In this document: in pieces, positions 9,655 to 17,956 of the stretch
How positions within the stretch are numbered: the first letter of the stretch is position 1
How the letters are laid out: each line of letters starts with the position of its first letter
NCBI GenBank assembly: GCA_036381515.1
Contig: DASVCR010000082.1
Span: forward strand, 6,861-70,860
Length of the DNA stretch: 64,000 bases
Origin: ZC4RG20 sp036381515
Lineage (GTDB): Bacteria > Pseudomonadota > Gammaproteobacteria > Steroidobacterales > Rariloculaceae
Reading direction: 5' to 3'
Notes under the pieces: generated by a model
The model's input: the letters and a program-made list of their open reading frames with translations, nothing else
Databases searched by the model: none
What the model was told of the DNA's origin: nothing
Program-made: the position numbers and the translations under genes

Positions 9655-10097
9655 TCCCCGCGCGCCACGGCAAGCGGCGCCTGATGAGCGAGATCAACGT
9701 CGTGCCGTACATCGACGTGATGCTCGTGCTGCTGATCATCTTCATGATCACGGCGCCGCTGTTGACGCAGGGCATCACGGTCGACCTGCCGGACGCAGGT
9801 GCGGAGGCGCTCGATCCCGAGCTCATGCGCGACAACGAGCCGATCGTGCTGAGCGTCGACCGGGAAGGGCGGTTCTACCTGAACATCGGCGAGGACGTCG
9901 AGACGCCGATCGACGAGCAGACCGTCCTCGAGCGCGCCGGAGCCGCGATCCGCCGCAACGCCGAGACGCCGGTGCTCGTGAAAGGCGATCAGGGCGTCCA
10001 GTACGGCCGGATCGTGACCGGCATGGTGCTGCTGCAGCGGGCCGGAGCGAAGAACGTCGGCTTGATCACCGATCCTCTGGATACCGAATCGCCGTAG
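9651..10097 (+). CDS. tolR: Tol-Pal system protein TolR
   Basis: 148-residue ExbD/TolR protein: short cytoplasmic N-terminus, one membrane helix (about 19-39) containing the protonatable Asp of YIDVMLVLLIIF, then a periplasmic domain. The ATG overlaps the tolQ stop by 4 nt, giving coupled synthesis of the TolQ-TolR channel. tolA follows after 15 nt. Confidence 0.96.
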
Positions 10098-10112
10098 GTC
10101 CCGGAAGAAGCC

Positions 10113-11045
10113 GTGTCGCTGCTGCGCGAACATGCCGCTGCGTTGTTCTGGTCCGTCGCGCTGCACGCGGCGGTCATTGCGGCGCTCGCGTTCGGCGTGG
10201 ACTTCATGAGACCGCCGCCGCAGCCGCAGGTGGTCGCGATTCAGGCGACGGTCGTCGACGAGACGATGCTCGCGCGCGTCGACCGGCAGCCTGAGGAGGC
10301 CGAGCAGCAGCGGCTCGCGGAGCAGCGGGCGCGCGAGGAAGCCGAGCGCCGCGCACGAGAGGAGGAGCAGCGCCGGCTCGCCGCCGAGGAAGCCGAGCGG
10401 CAGCGGCAGGCCGAGGAGGCGCGCAGGGCGGAGGAAGCGCGGCGGGCCGAGGAGGCGCGACAGGCCGAGGAGCGGCGCCGACAGGAGGAGCAGCGCCGAA
10501 TCGAAGAGGAGGCGCGGCTCCGCGCCGAGCGCGAGGCCGCGGAGCGCGAGCGGCTCGCGCGCGAGGCGAGAGAGAGAGAAGAGGCGGAGCGCAGGGCGCG
10601 CGAGGAGGCCGAGCGGCAGGCGCGTGAGGAGGCCGAGCGCAAGGCACGCGAGGAGGCGGAACGCCGCGCGCGTGAGGAGGCGGAGCGTCGCCGTCAGGAG
10701 GAGGAGCTGCAGCGGCAACTCGACACGGAGCTGCAACGAGAAGCGGAACGGCTCGCCGCGATGCGGTCCGGCGCGCTCGAAGAGTACCTGACGCTGCTGA
10801 GGAACAGGATCGAGCAGAACTGGATCCGGCCGCCGAGCGCGCGGCCGGGCATCAGGTGCAGGGTCCATGTCGCGCAGATCCCGAGCGGCGAGGTCATCAG
10901 CGCTCGCGTCACGGAGTGCAACGGCGACGCCGCGGTCGTGCAGTCGATCGAAGCCGCGGTCCTGCGCGCATCGCCGCTGCCGCTGCCGTCCGACCGGTCG
11001 CTGTTCGAACGCAACCTGATCATCGATTTCGAGCCGGAAGATTGA
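10113..11045 (+). CDS. tolA: Cell envelope integrity protein TolA
   Basis: 310 residues. Inner-membrane anchor at about 13-30 (FWSVALHAAVIAALAF), then a long charged helical domain (about 60-215) built of repeats of the type AREEAER, then the small C-terminal TolA domain (about 218-310, NRIEQNWIRPP...FEPED) that reaches Pal and TolB. The repetitive arginine/glutamate segment makes long spurious ORFs on the opposite strand. GTG start at 10113, 15 nt after tolR. Confidence 0.94.
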   Translation: MSLLREHAAALFWSVALHAAVIAALAFGVDFMRPPPQPQVVAIQATVVDETMLARVDRQPEEAEQQRLAEQRAREEAERRAREEEQRRLAAEEAERQRQAEEARRAEEARRAEEARQAEERRRQEEQRRIEEEARLRAEREAAERERLAREAREREEAERRAREEAERQAREEAERKAREEAERRAREEAERRRQEEELQRQLDTELQREAERLAAMRSGALEEYLTLLRNRIEQNWIRPPSARPGIRCRVHVAQIPSGEVISARVTECNGDAAVVQSIEAAVLRASPLPLPSDRSLFERNLIIDFEPED

Positions 11046-11123
11046 CGCCGCGCGCGCGAAGGGAGTGCCGTGGCGTACGCGAACAAAGCCTGGAACACGA
11101 CGAAAACTTCGAAGAGGAGCTTG

Positions 11124-12482
11124 ATGGCCAGAGGAAACGACAACGGGCCGACGCGCTGGACGGCCCTGCTTCGAGCCGGCGTCGCGGTCTTCCTCGCGAT
11201 CGCGGCGGCGAGCGCCGACGCGCAGCTCAACATCAGGGTCACGCAGGGCATCGACCGCCCCGTGCCGATCGCGATCGTCCCGTTCGGCTGGCAGGGATCG
11301 GGTCAGCTGCCGTACGACGTGACGGCGGTCATTACCGCGGACCTCGGCAACAGCGGACGGTTCGATCCGATGCCCGTGTCCGACATGATCTCGCGTCCTA
11401 CGAATCCGACGCAGATCAATTTCCAGGACTGGCGCGTCAGCGACGTCGATTACCTGCTGATCGGGCAGATGACCGAAAGCTCGCCGAGCAACTACAACCT
11501 GCAGTTTCAGCTGTTCAACGTCAGATCGGCGCAGCAGCTGCTCGGGTTCCGGCTGACGTCGGACCGGGAAAACCTTCGCGCGGCCGCGCACCGGATCGCC
11601 GACATGGTCTTCGAGGAGCTGACCGGCATCCCCGGCGTGTTCAGCACGCAGATCGCCTACATCACCGAGCAGCGCAACGGGGACCGGCGTCTCTATCGGC
11701 TCGTCGTCGCCGACGCCGACGGCGAGAACCGGGTCGTCGTCGCGGAGTCGCCGCAGCCGCTGATGTCGCCGGCGTGGTCGCCGGACGGCCGCAGGCTCGC
11801 GTACGTGTCGTTCGAAGGCAATCAATCCGCGATTTACGTGCAGACGCTACGCACCGGAACCCGGGAGCGGGTGTCGATGCGCGCGGGTCACAACGGCGCG
11901 CCGGCCTTCTCGCCGGACGGCCGCCGGCTCGCGCTGACGCTGTCGCTCGTCGACGGCAACTTCGACATCTACACGCTCGATCTCGGCACGCAGGTGCTGC
12001 GCCGGCTGACGGACCATCCGGCGATCGACTCCGAGCCCGCGTGGTCGCCGGACGGCGAGACGATCTACTTCATGTCCGATCGCAGCGGAGCGCCGCAGAT
12101 CTATCGCGTTCCGTCGAACGCGGACGTGCGTGCGACGCCGCAGCGCGTGACGTTCGAAGGGAACTACAATGCCCGTCCGCGCGTCTCTCCGGATGGCAGG
12201 TACCTCGCCGTCGTGCATCGCGGCGACCGGACGCAGGGCAACTTCCGCATCGCGAGTGTCGATCTGTCGCGGAACAATGCGATCGAGCCGCTGAGCCGCC
12301 GCGGGCAACTCGACGAGTCGCCGAGCTACGCGCCGAACGGTGCGCTCCTGATCTTTGCGACGCGCGAGCAGGGACGGGGCGTGCTCGGGACGGTCACGAG
12401 CGACGGCCGCATCGAGCAGCGAATCGAATCGGGCGAAGGCGACGTGCGGGAACCGGTGTGGGGGCCCTTCCCGCGGCCTTGA
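11124..12482 (+). CDS. tolB: Tol-Pal system periplasmic beta-propeller TolB
   Basis: 452 residues. ATG 11124 is preferred to the GTG at 11070: it has GAGGAG about 8 nt upstream and is followed directly by a signal peptide (hydrophobic LLRAGVAVFLAIAA, cleavage after ADA). N-terminal alpha/beta domain (INIxVTQGxDxPxPIAIVPF-type start) then a six-bladed propeller with repeated SPDGRRLA / WSPDG motifs. TolB binds Pal and TolA in the periplasm. Confidence 0.95.
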   Translation: MARGNDNGPTRWTALLRAGVAVFLAIAAASADAQLNIRVTQGIDRPVPIAIVPFGWQGSGQLPYDVTAVITADLGNSGRFDPMPVSDMISRPTNPTQINFQDWRVSDVDYLLIGQMTESSPSNYNLQFQLFNVRSAQQLLGFRLTSDRENLRAAAHRIADMVFEELTGIPGVFSTQIAYITEQRNGDRRLYRLVVADADGENRVVVAESPQPLMSPAWSPDGRRLAYVSFEGNQSAIYVQTLRTGTRERVSMRAGHNGAPAFSPDGRRLALTLSLVDGNFDIYTLDLGTQVLRRLTDHPAIDSEPAWSPDGETIYFMSDRSGAPQIYRVPSNADVRATPQRVTFEGNYNARPRVSPDGRYLAVVHRGDRTQGNFRIASVDLSRNNAIEPLSRRGQLDESPSYAPNGALLIFATREQGRGVLGTVTSDGRIEQRIESGEGDVREPVWGPFPRP

Positions 12483-12495
12483 CGCAGGAAATGCA

Positions 12496-12526
12496 TTAAC
12501 AACAATACGCAGATTCTTGTTATAAC
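12496..12526 (+). promoter_or_regulatory. Candidate internal promoter for pal
   Basis: The tolB-pal gap is the only strongly AT-rich stretch in the tol cluster. TTAACA (12496) and TATAAC (12521), or TTATAA one base earlier, are spaced 18-19 nt; a second -35-like TTGACG sits at 12479. Initiation near 12533 would leave a short leader with GAGGAT before the pal ATG. Extra transcription of the abundant lipoprotein Pal would make sense. Sequence-only prediction. Confidence 0.4.
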
Positions 12527-12547
12527 TCATCCTTGAGGATCGGGAAA

Positions 12548-13075
12548 ATGTTTCGAACCAGCGCGCTGCTGACTTGCATCCTCACATTGGCGTTGAGCGG
12601 TTGTAACCGCGGCAACACGCTTCCCGATTTCGAGTCGGGCGCGGCATCCGGTGAAAACTCGAGCGGGGCGTCGACGAACCCGTTCGGTGACCGCGGCGGC
12701 TTCGATGTCCTCGAGGACGAGGCGGGCGACCAGGGAAATCTGCTCGACCAGCTGATCGTCTACTTCGAGTTCGACCGCAGCGACGTTCCTGCGCAATACA
12801 ACGACATGCTTGCGGCCCACGCGCGGTACCTCGCGTCGAATCCGAATGCGCAGGTGCGCCTCGAGGGCCACGCCGACGAACGCGGCTCGCGCGAGTACAA
12901 TATCGGTCTCGGGGAGCGGCGAGCGCAGGCGGTTCGCCGCATCCTGATGCTGCAAGGCGCTTCCGCGGAGCAGGTGAGCACGGTGAGCTACGGCGAGGAG
13001 CGCCCCGCCGCGCTCGGCAGCGACGAGGAGGCTTACAGACTGAATCGCCGGGTCGAGATCGTCTACAGGCAGTAG
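12548..13075 (+). CDS. pal: Peptidoglycan-associated lipoprotein Pal
   Basis: Outer-membrane lipoprotein of 175 residues. ATG 12548 (with GAGGAT 8-10 nt upstream) is chosen over an in-frame TTG at 12533. Signal sequence ends in the lipobox LSGC, the Cys being the acylated residue. The C-terminal OmpA-like domain (about 70-175) has YFEFDRSDV, the peptidoglycan-binding signature LEGHADERGSREYN and NRRVEIVY. Partner of TolA and TolB. Confidence 0.97.
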   Translation: MFRTSALLTCILTLALSGCNRGNTLPDFESGAASGENSSGASTNPFGDRGGFDVLEDEAGDQGNLLDQLIVYFEFDRSDVPAQYNDMLAAHARYLASNPNAQVRLEGHADERGSREYNIGLGERRAQAVRRILMLQGASAEQVSTVSYGEERPAALGSDEEAYRLNRRVEIVYRQ

Positions 13076-13112
13076 GCCTCTCGGAGATGGCGCCAACCTC
13101 GAGGAGTCGGCC

Positions 13113-13949
13113 GTGAGAAGCTCGTATCTAATCCTCCCGTTCGGCATCGTCTCTTTCGCCGTGCTCGCAGGCTGCAGCACGATCACGCCGACCGACGATC
13201 CGGTATACCTGCGTCTGCAGGCCCTCGAGGAGCGGCTGGGCCGCATCGAGCGCGTCGTCAACAACGAGAGCCTGATTCAGATGGCGAATCAGCTCGAGCA
13301 GCTGCGCGCGGACACGCAGACGCTGCGCGGTGAGGTGGAGACGCTGCGCTTCGAGACCGAAAGCGGGGCGGAGCGGCAGCGCCAGCTCTACCTCGACATC
13401 GACCAGCGGCTCCAGTCCCTCGAGTCGCAGTCGCGAGGCGGTTTCGACGGCGGAAGGCCAGGCGTCGGCGCGAACACGGCAGCCGGTGCGGGCGGCTTCG
13501 CCGACGCCGGCCCGGGCACCGGCGGCGCTGCCGGGGCTCGCGGCGGCGCCGCGCAGGTCTCCGGCACGGACACCGAAAATTATCAGCGCGCGTTCGAGCT
13601 GCTCGAGGCGCGTCGCTACGGCGACGCCGCGCAGGCGTTGCGGCGCTTCCTCGAGGCCTTCCCGGACAGCGCGCTCGCGGACAACGCGCAGTACTGGCTC
13701 GCCGAGACGTACTACGTGCAGCGCGACTTCGCGACGGCGCTGCCGGAGTTCCAGAAGGTCCTCGATCTCTACCCGCAGTCCGACAAGCTGGCCGACTCGC
13801 TGCTGAAGGTCGGCTACTGCAACTACGAGCTCGGGCGTTTGGACGCCGCGCGGACGGCGCTGCAGCAGGTCATGCGCAACTACCCGGGCACGACGGCCGC
13901 GGAGCTTGCGACCAGCCGCCTCGAGGCGCTCGAGCGGGAGGCAGGTTGA
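13113..13949 (+). CDS. cpoB: Tol-Pal-associated TPR protein CpoB/YbgF
   Basis: 278 residues: signal sequence, coiled coil (about 30-105, trimerising in E. coli CpoB), a Gly/Ala-rich linker, then three TPR repeats (about 155-278; FELLEARRYGDAAQALRRFL, YWLAETYYVQRDFATALPEF). CpoB coordinates outer-membrane constriction with septal peptidoglycan synthesis. The signal sequence ends VLAGC, a good lipobox, so this version is probably a lipoprotein, whereas E. coli CpoB is soluble periplasmic. GTG 13113 follows GAGGAG. Confidence 0.92.
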   Translation: MRSSYLILPFGIVSFAVLAGCSTITPTDDPVYLRLQALEERLGRIERVVNNESLIQMANQLEQLRADTQTLRGEVETLRFETESGAERQRQLYLDIDQRLQSLESQSRGGFDGGRPGVGANTAAGAGGFADAGPGTGGAAGARGGAAQVSGTDTENYQRAFELLEARRYGDAAQALRRFLEAFPDSALADNAQYWLAETYYVQRDFATALPEFQKVLDLYPQSDKLADSLLKVGYCNYELGRLDAARTALQQVMRNYPGTTAAELATSRLEALEREAG

Positions 13950-14635
13950 GTGCGGTGGCCGCGTCGGCGAGCCGGAGTCCGGTCGGCGACGACGCGGCCG
14001 CGCTGCGGCTGAAGATCACCGAGATCTTCCATTCGATCCAGGGCGAGGCGCTCTACGCCGGCTGGCCGACGGTGTTCGTGCGGCTGACCGGCTGCCCGCT
14101 CCGCTGCCGTTACTGCGACACGACCTATGCGTTCGGCGGCGGCGAGTGGCGCACGTGCCGCGAGATCCTCGACCAGGTCGCGAGCTTCGATGCGCGTCAC
14201 GTCTGCGTGACGGGCGGTGAGCCGCTCGCGCAGCCGCGCTGCCTCGCGCTCCTCGAGATGCTTTGCGACGCGGGGTATGAGGTCTGCCTCGAGACCGGCG
14301 GGGCGCACGACATCGGTCCCGTCGATCCGCGGGTGAGCCGCATCGTCGACGTGAAGACGCCGGGCTCCGGAGAATGCGCGCGCAATCTGCTCGAGAACCT
14401 GGCGCTGCTGACTCCGCGCGACGCGCTGAAGCTCGTCGTCACGAGCCGCGACGACTACGAGTGGGCGAGGGCGTTCGTGCGGAGCCACGAAGTGCCGTGT
14501 CCGATCTTCTTCTCGCCGAGCTACGGCGAGCTGCCGCCCGCGAGCCTCGCCGAGTGGATCCTCGCCGACCGGTTGCCGGTGCGGCTGCAGCTTCAGCTGC
14601 ACAAGGCGCTGTGGGGCGATACGCCCGGGCGATGA
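13946..14635 (+). CDS. queE: 7-carboxy-7-deazaguanine synthase QueE
   Basis: Radical-SAM enzyme of queuosine synthesis: converts 6-carboxytetrahydropterin to 7-carboxy-7-deazaguanine. 229 residues from TTG 13946, which overlaps the cpoB stop (TTGA); an in-frame GTG at 13955 is an alternative. The FeS-binding CxxxCxxC is GCPLRCRYCDTTY and the SAM-binding VTGGEPL follows. ITEIFHSIQGEALYAG is the typical N-terminal motif. queE and queC follow the tol-pal operon in many gammaproteobacteria. Confidence 0.94.
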   Translation: MSAVAASASRSPVGDDAAALRLKITEIFHSIQGEALYAGWPTVFVRLTGCPLRCRYCDTTYAFGGGEWRTCREILDQVASFDARHVCVTGGEPLAQPRCLALLEMLCDAGYEVCLETGGAHDIGPVDPRVSRIVDVKTPGSGECARNLLENLALLTPRDALKLVVTSRDDYEWARAFVRSHEVPCPIFFSPSYGELPPASLAEWILADRLPVRLQLQLHKALWGDTPGR

Positions 14636-14690
14636 GCGCGCACGCGCGGTGCCCACGCGAGACGCGGCGGGCCGCACGGGGGAGCCGCTC

Positions 14691-15368
14691 GTGACGCGCC
14701 GCGCCGTCGTGCTCCTGTCCGGCGGGCTCGACTCCGCGACGACGCTCGCGATAGCGCGGAGCGAGGGCTGCGAGTGCCACACGATCAGCTTCGACTACGG
14801 GCAGCGTCATCGCGCCGAGCTTCGCGCGGCCGCACGCGTCGCCGCGCAGCTCGGTGCCGCATCTCACCGGGAGTTCCTCTTGCCGATCGGTGCGTTCGGC
14901 GGGTCGGCGCTGACCGATGCCGCGATCGACGTGCCGGAAGCCGGGGGCGCCGGCATACCCGTGACGTACGTCCCCGCGCGCAACACGATCCTGCTGAGCG
15001 TTGCGCTCGGCCTCGCCGAGGTCCTCGATGCCGACGCGATCTACATCGGCGTGAACGCGGTCGACTACTCGGGGTATCCCGATTGCAGGCCCGAGTTCAT
15101 CGCGGCGTTCCAGGCGCTCACCCGCGTCGCGACGAAGCAGGGCGTCGAGGGGCGGCCCGTGCGCATCGAGGCGCCGCTGATCCGGATGACGAAGGCCGAG
15201 ATCATCCGCCGCGGCACGGAGCTCGGCGTCGACTACGCGGCGACCGTCTCCTGCTACCGGGCGGACGATGCGGGCCGCGCGTGCGGGCGCTGCGACGCGT
15301 GCGTGCTGCGGCACGACGGATTTCGCGCGGCCGGCATTGACGATCCCACGCGGTACTTTGGAGAATGA
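14691..15368 (+). CDS. queC: 7-cyano-7-deazaguanine synthase QueC
   Basis: ATP-dependent enzyme converting the QueE product to preQ0. 225 residues from GTG 14691, which has GGGGGAG upstream and puts the PP-loop SGGLDSATT at the usual distance from the start; an upstream in-frame GTG (14649) is less likely. The C-terminal zinc-binding cysteines are present (SCYRADDAGRACGRCDACVLR). Next to queE, before tRNA-Lys, although queuosine itself is placed in GUN-anticodon tRNAs, not in tRNA-Lys. Confidence 0.94.
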   Translation: MTRRAVVLLSGGLDSATTLAIARSEGCECHTISFDYGQRHRAELRAAARVAAQLGAASHREFLLPIGAFGGSALTDAAIDVPEAGGAGIPVTYVPARNTILLSVALGLAEVLDADAIYIGVNAVDYSGYPDCRPEFIAAFQALTRVATKQGVEGRPVRIEAPLIRMTKAEIIRRGTELGVDYAATVSCYRADDAGRACGRCDACVLRHDGFRAAGIDDPTRYFGE

Positions 15369-15391
15369 GACGGCACGGCGGCGAATCGCGC

Positions 15392-15420
15392 TTTTTGGCT
15401 GACCGCTGATCCAGTATGAT
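15392..15420 (+). promoter_or_regulatory. Candidate tRNA-Lys promoter
   Basis: -10 TATGAT at 15415 with a TTTTTG -35-like hexamer 17 nt upstream, followed by a very GC-rich discriminator (CCGCCCCC), as is common for stringently controlled stable-RNA promoters. Transcription would start about 40 nt before the mature tRNA. Confidence 0.4.
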
Positions 15421-15467
15421 TCCGCCCCCTGCGCCTCGACGAGGCTCCCGTTTCCGCGGAACAGCAC

Positions 15468-15543
15468 GGGCCGTTAGCTCAGTTGGTAGAGCACCGGACT
15501 TTTAATCCGATGGTCGCAGGTTCGATCCCTGCACGGCCCACCA
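15468..15543 (+). tRNA. tRNA-Lys (anticodon UUU)
   Basis: 76 nt with CCA encoded. Acceptor stem GGGCCGT / ACGGCCC, D-arm TAGCTCAGTTGGTAGAGC, anticodon loop CTTTTAA (anticodon 15501-15503), T-arm GCAGGTTCGATCCCTGC. All stems pair. Its 3' end is the left boundary of the island that follows. Confidence 0.98.
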
Positions 15544-15544
15544 A
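15532..15544 (+). repeat. Left direct repeat (attL-like) in the tRNA-Lys 3' end
   Basis: CACGGCCCACCAA, the last 12 nt of the tRNA plus one base, is repeated exactly at 17849-17861. Duplicated tRNA 3' ends are the normal footprint of site-specific integration. A second direct repeat, GCAAGGCATTG, occurs inside both ends (15571 and 17834). The 210 nt between the tRNA and the acyltransferase gene hold a 7-bp hairpin (15551-15572) and no recognisable integrase. Confidence 0.6.
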
Positions 15545-15753
15545 GAATCAGCGGCTTGGATACTTAAGCCGCAAGGCATTGGGACAAAACCCAAACCGCG
15601 CTCATCGCGTCGCTCTCGATCGGCTCGCACGCAACGAGGGCGATAACGATCTACTCAAGGGATGGGTGAAGGACATCGAGGTGATCAAGGGACCTGCACA
15701 CCGCCAACTTCACGCCGCCGTGGGATTTCGTGCCGTGTGGCGGGTGATGCAGC

Positions 15754-17583
15754 TCAGTAAATTCCGAGAGCTCGAGCGAGCGCTGGTGCCAGCATCTGGC
15801 TGTACGGCGCCGACAGATGATGCCGATCCCTATACTTCATTACGCCGTCGGCGACCATCGGGCACGGATCAACGGGGCATATCGTGTCCGAGACGTCGGC
15901 CGTAGAGACGTTCTCGTAGGTCAGATCGATGGGCGGCCGCGGACGAAGGTGGACCGAGCACGCTGAGAACACGCACTCCGAGGCGTCGCGTGACGGTCGA
16001 GGCACCGTGCGGAGCACGACCACGCGCTCGCTGATCCGAGCGACTCTCGCGAGCAGCTGCTGAATCCCTTGTCCGTCTCCCCAATAGGTCGCTCCCCGCT
16101 CTAGGTTCGACACGATCAGGAGATCGGGGTGCTCCTCCTCGATGACAGCGAGCGCCCGCTGACGCCACTCGATGCACTCGTAGAACGGGCGCCCGAATCC
16201 CGGACGGTAGGGCTCGTGGAAAACGGAAGGGCAGGCGCCCTTCGTCAGGGGCACGAAGCGCCAGCCGTGCTCGGTCGCGATCCTCTCGAGCGCCGGGAAC
16301 CAGTGCGCGGCGTGGGAGTCCCCGAAGACAATCATCGTCCGCTCCGCATCCGGGGCGCCGTAAACGCACGCGTGCGGATCGCTCTCGTAGAGGGTCGTGT
16401 TGCAGCCGTCCTCGTAGATGCGAGCCACGGCCTTGATCGACTCGACGAGTGTCCGATACTCCGGCGAGCGGAGGTAGGACTCTGCTACCGCGTTTGCGCC
16501 GGCCGCACTGATGCTCGAGCACAGCGTGAGCGCGAGACCAGCGGTGAGGGCTCGACTCGAGAGCCGCAATGACCGGTAACGGACTGGATTCTCGACGAAT
16601 CGCCACGTTGCCCACGAGAACGCGAAGATCGCGACGAGCGCCAGCTGCTTGTGCGCGGCCGGCCAGAAGATCAGCACCGGCCAGTGCCAGAGGTAGAGCG
16701 AATAGGACATATCGCCGACGAACTGCATCGGCCGGATCGAGAGCGCCCGGCCGGTGGCGGACCCAGGCCCCGCGAGCAGGATCAGCATGCTCCCGATGAC
16801 CGGGAGCGCCGCAGCCGTTCCGGGAAACGACATGCCGTCGTAATAGAGCACCGCGGAGAGCGCAAGCGCCAGTACGCCGAGCACGCCAAGGGCTGAGCGG
16901 GCCCGTTCCGATGGCCTACTGGATTCCGAGAGCGCCAGCAGTCCGCCGCCCGCAAACTCCCATGCCCGCGTCGGCGAGCCGAAGAACGCCCAAGGCTGAC
17001 TGTAACGGGTCAGCAGCACGGAGCCGGCGAACGACGCGACATCGATCACCATGAGCGTGATGACAAGGCGCCGCCGCACGTCGCCTCCAGAACGAGCCGC
17101 GAGCAGCACGAGCAACGGCCATACCAAATAGAACTGCTCCTCGACGCCGAGCGACCAGGTGTGTAGCAGCGGGTTCGACTCTATTCCGTCGTCGGCCGCA
17201 AAGTAATCGGTCGAGGCTCGCGCGAACCAGATGTTGCTCGCATACAGGCTAGAGGCGAAGGCGGCGTAGGCGTATTCCTTCAGCGTGATCGGCGAGTAGA
17301 CGAACGATGCCGCGAGCGTCGTGGCGACGATCACGAGGGTTGCGGCCGGCAGGAGTCGCCGGGCGCGCCGCGCGTAGAAGTCGACCAGCGAGACTGTGCC
17401 ACTGCGCGCGGCTTCGCGGAGCAGAAGCGACGTGATCAAGAAGCCGCTGATGACGAAGAAGACGTCGACGCCGACGAAGCCGCCGGGCAGCCAACTCGCG
17501 CCCGCGTGGTAGACGATGACTAGCAGGACCGCAATCGCGCGCAGGCCCTGGATATCCGGCCGATATGTGGGCTTGCGCTCCAT
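15754..17583 (-). CDS. OafA/YrhL-type acyltransferase with C-terminal SGNH domain
   Basis: Inner-membrane acyltransferase-3 protein of 609 residues, probably O-acetylating a surface polysaccharide. N-terminal starts RPDIQGLRAIAVLLV with the catalytic His in VYHAG; about ten membrane helices to residue ~370. The C-terminal periplasmic SGNH-like domain carries the block I motif FGDSHAAHW and a late DxxH-like KYRDRHHLS. Such two-domain proteins modify O-antigen or exopolysaccharide. It is the only complete gene between duplicated tRNA-Lys ends, transcribed against its neighbours, and its codon use is visibly less GC-extreme than the surrounding core genes, so it is probably horizontally acquired cargo. 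Confidence 0.9.
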   Translation of the reverse strand: MERKPTYRPDIQGLRAIAVLLVIVYHAGASWLPGGFVGVDVFFVISGFLITSLLLREAARSGTVSLVDFYARRARRLLPAATLVIVATTLAASFVYSPITLKEYAYAAFASSLYASNIWFARASTDYFAADDGIESNPLLHTWSLGVEEQFYLVWPLLVLLAARSGGDVRRRLVITLMVIDVASFAGSVLLTRYSQPWAFFGSPTRAWEFAGGGLLALSESSRPSERARSALGVLGVLALALSAVLYYDGMSFPGTAAALPVIGSMLILLAGPGSATGRALSIRPMQFVGDMSYSLYLWHWPVLIFWPAAHKQLALVAIFAFSWATWRFVENPVRYRSLRLSSRALTAGLALTLCSSISAAGANAVAESYLRSPEYRTLVESIKAVARIYEDGCNTTLYESDPHACVYGAPDAERTMIVFGDSHAAHWFPALERIATEHGWRFVPLTKGACPSVFHEPYRPGFGRPFYECIEWRQRALAVIEEEHPDLLIVSNLERGATYWGDGQGIQQLLARVARISERVVVLRTVPRPSRDASECVFSACSVHLRPRPPIDLTYENVSTADVSDTICPVDPCPMVADGVMKYRDRHHLSAPYSQMLAPALARALGIY

Positions 17584-17713
17584 GGCGGCCAGATGAAATC
17601 ACAATCGAGGTGGGCGCGCCGGGACGCGGGTCACCTTCCCGGCGCCGATCAGGCAGAGTTCACGGATTCAGGCGCGGCGGAGGTGGAACAAATCGCTGAG
17701 CGCTGTCCAATTA

Positions 17714-17752
17714 GCAGGGATCGAACCTGCGACCATCGGATCAAAAGTCCGG
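17714..17752 (-). pseudogene. Inverted tRNA-Lys fragment
   Basis: On the minus strand, 38 of 39 bases match tRNA-Lys from the anticodon stem through the T-arm (equivalent to 15494-15532); the single change turns the base after the anticodon from A to G. The acceptor stem and D-arm are missing, so it cannot be a functional tRNA. Probably left by an earlier integration or rearrangement. Confidence 0.8.
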
Positions 17753-17848
17753 CCTCCGAATTTGGCTATGGCATTGATGCGCAGAGTAAACGTCAGCCCT
17801 GAGCTGGACCGAAGTACGATAGGATGGCGCGCTGCAAGGCATTGATCT

Positions 17849-17861
17849 CACGGCCCACCAA
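17849..17861 (+). repeat. Right direct repeat (attR-like) of the tRNA-Lys 3' end
   Basis: Exact second copy of CACGGCCCACCAA, 2.3 kb from the tRNA and in the same orientation. Marks the far end of the acyltransferase-bearing segment. Confidence 0.6.
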
Positions 17862-17956
17862 AAAAAACAAGTGCGTTCGAATAGCGCCGTCCGCTCCCCA
17901 AAATTCGGCTACGGCTCTGCGGTCGGCACTTCGTAGTCTGCCGGAGCACGACTCGG

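Larger units (their letters stand above)
17584..17956. other. Right boundary region of the tRNA-Lys island
   Basis: 373 nt without a gene. Contains an inverted tRNA-Lys fragment (17714-17752), a second copy of GCAAGGCATTG (17834-17844) and of the tRNA 3' end (17849-17861) followed by an A-run. Two similar segments, CGAATTTGGCTATGG (17757) and AAATTCGGCTACGG (17900), suggest further small duplications. Confidence 0.6.

Noticed and set aside
10204..10647. Minus-strand Pro/Ala/Arg-rich frames inside tolA
   Set aside because: Mirror of the repetitive TolA helical domain.
15483..15905. Plus-strand frame beginning MVEHRTFNPMVAGSIPARPT over tRNA-Lys
   Set aside because: This is the well-known false translation of a tRNA gene; the remainder has no gene-like codon use and runs into the acyltransferase gene on the other strand.
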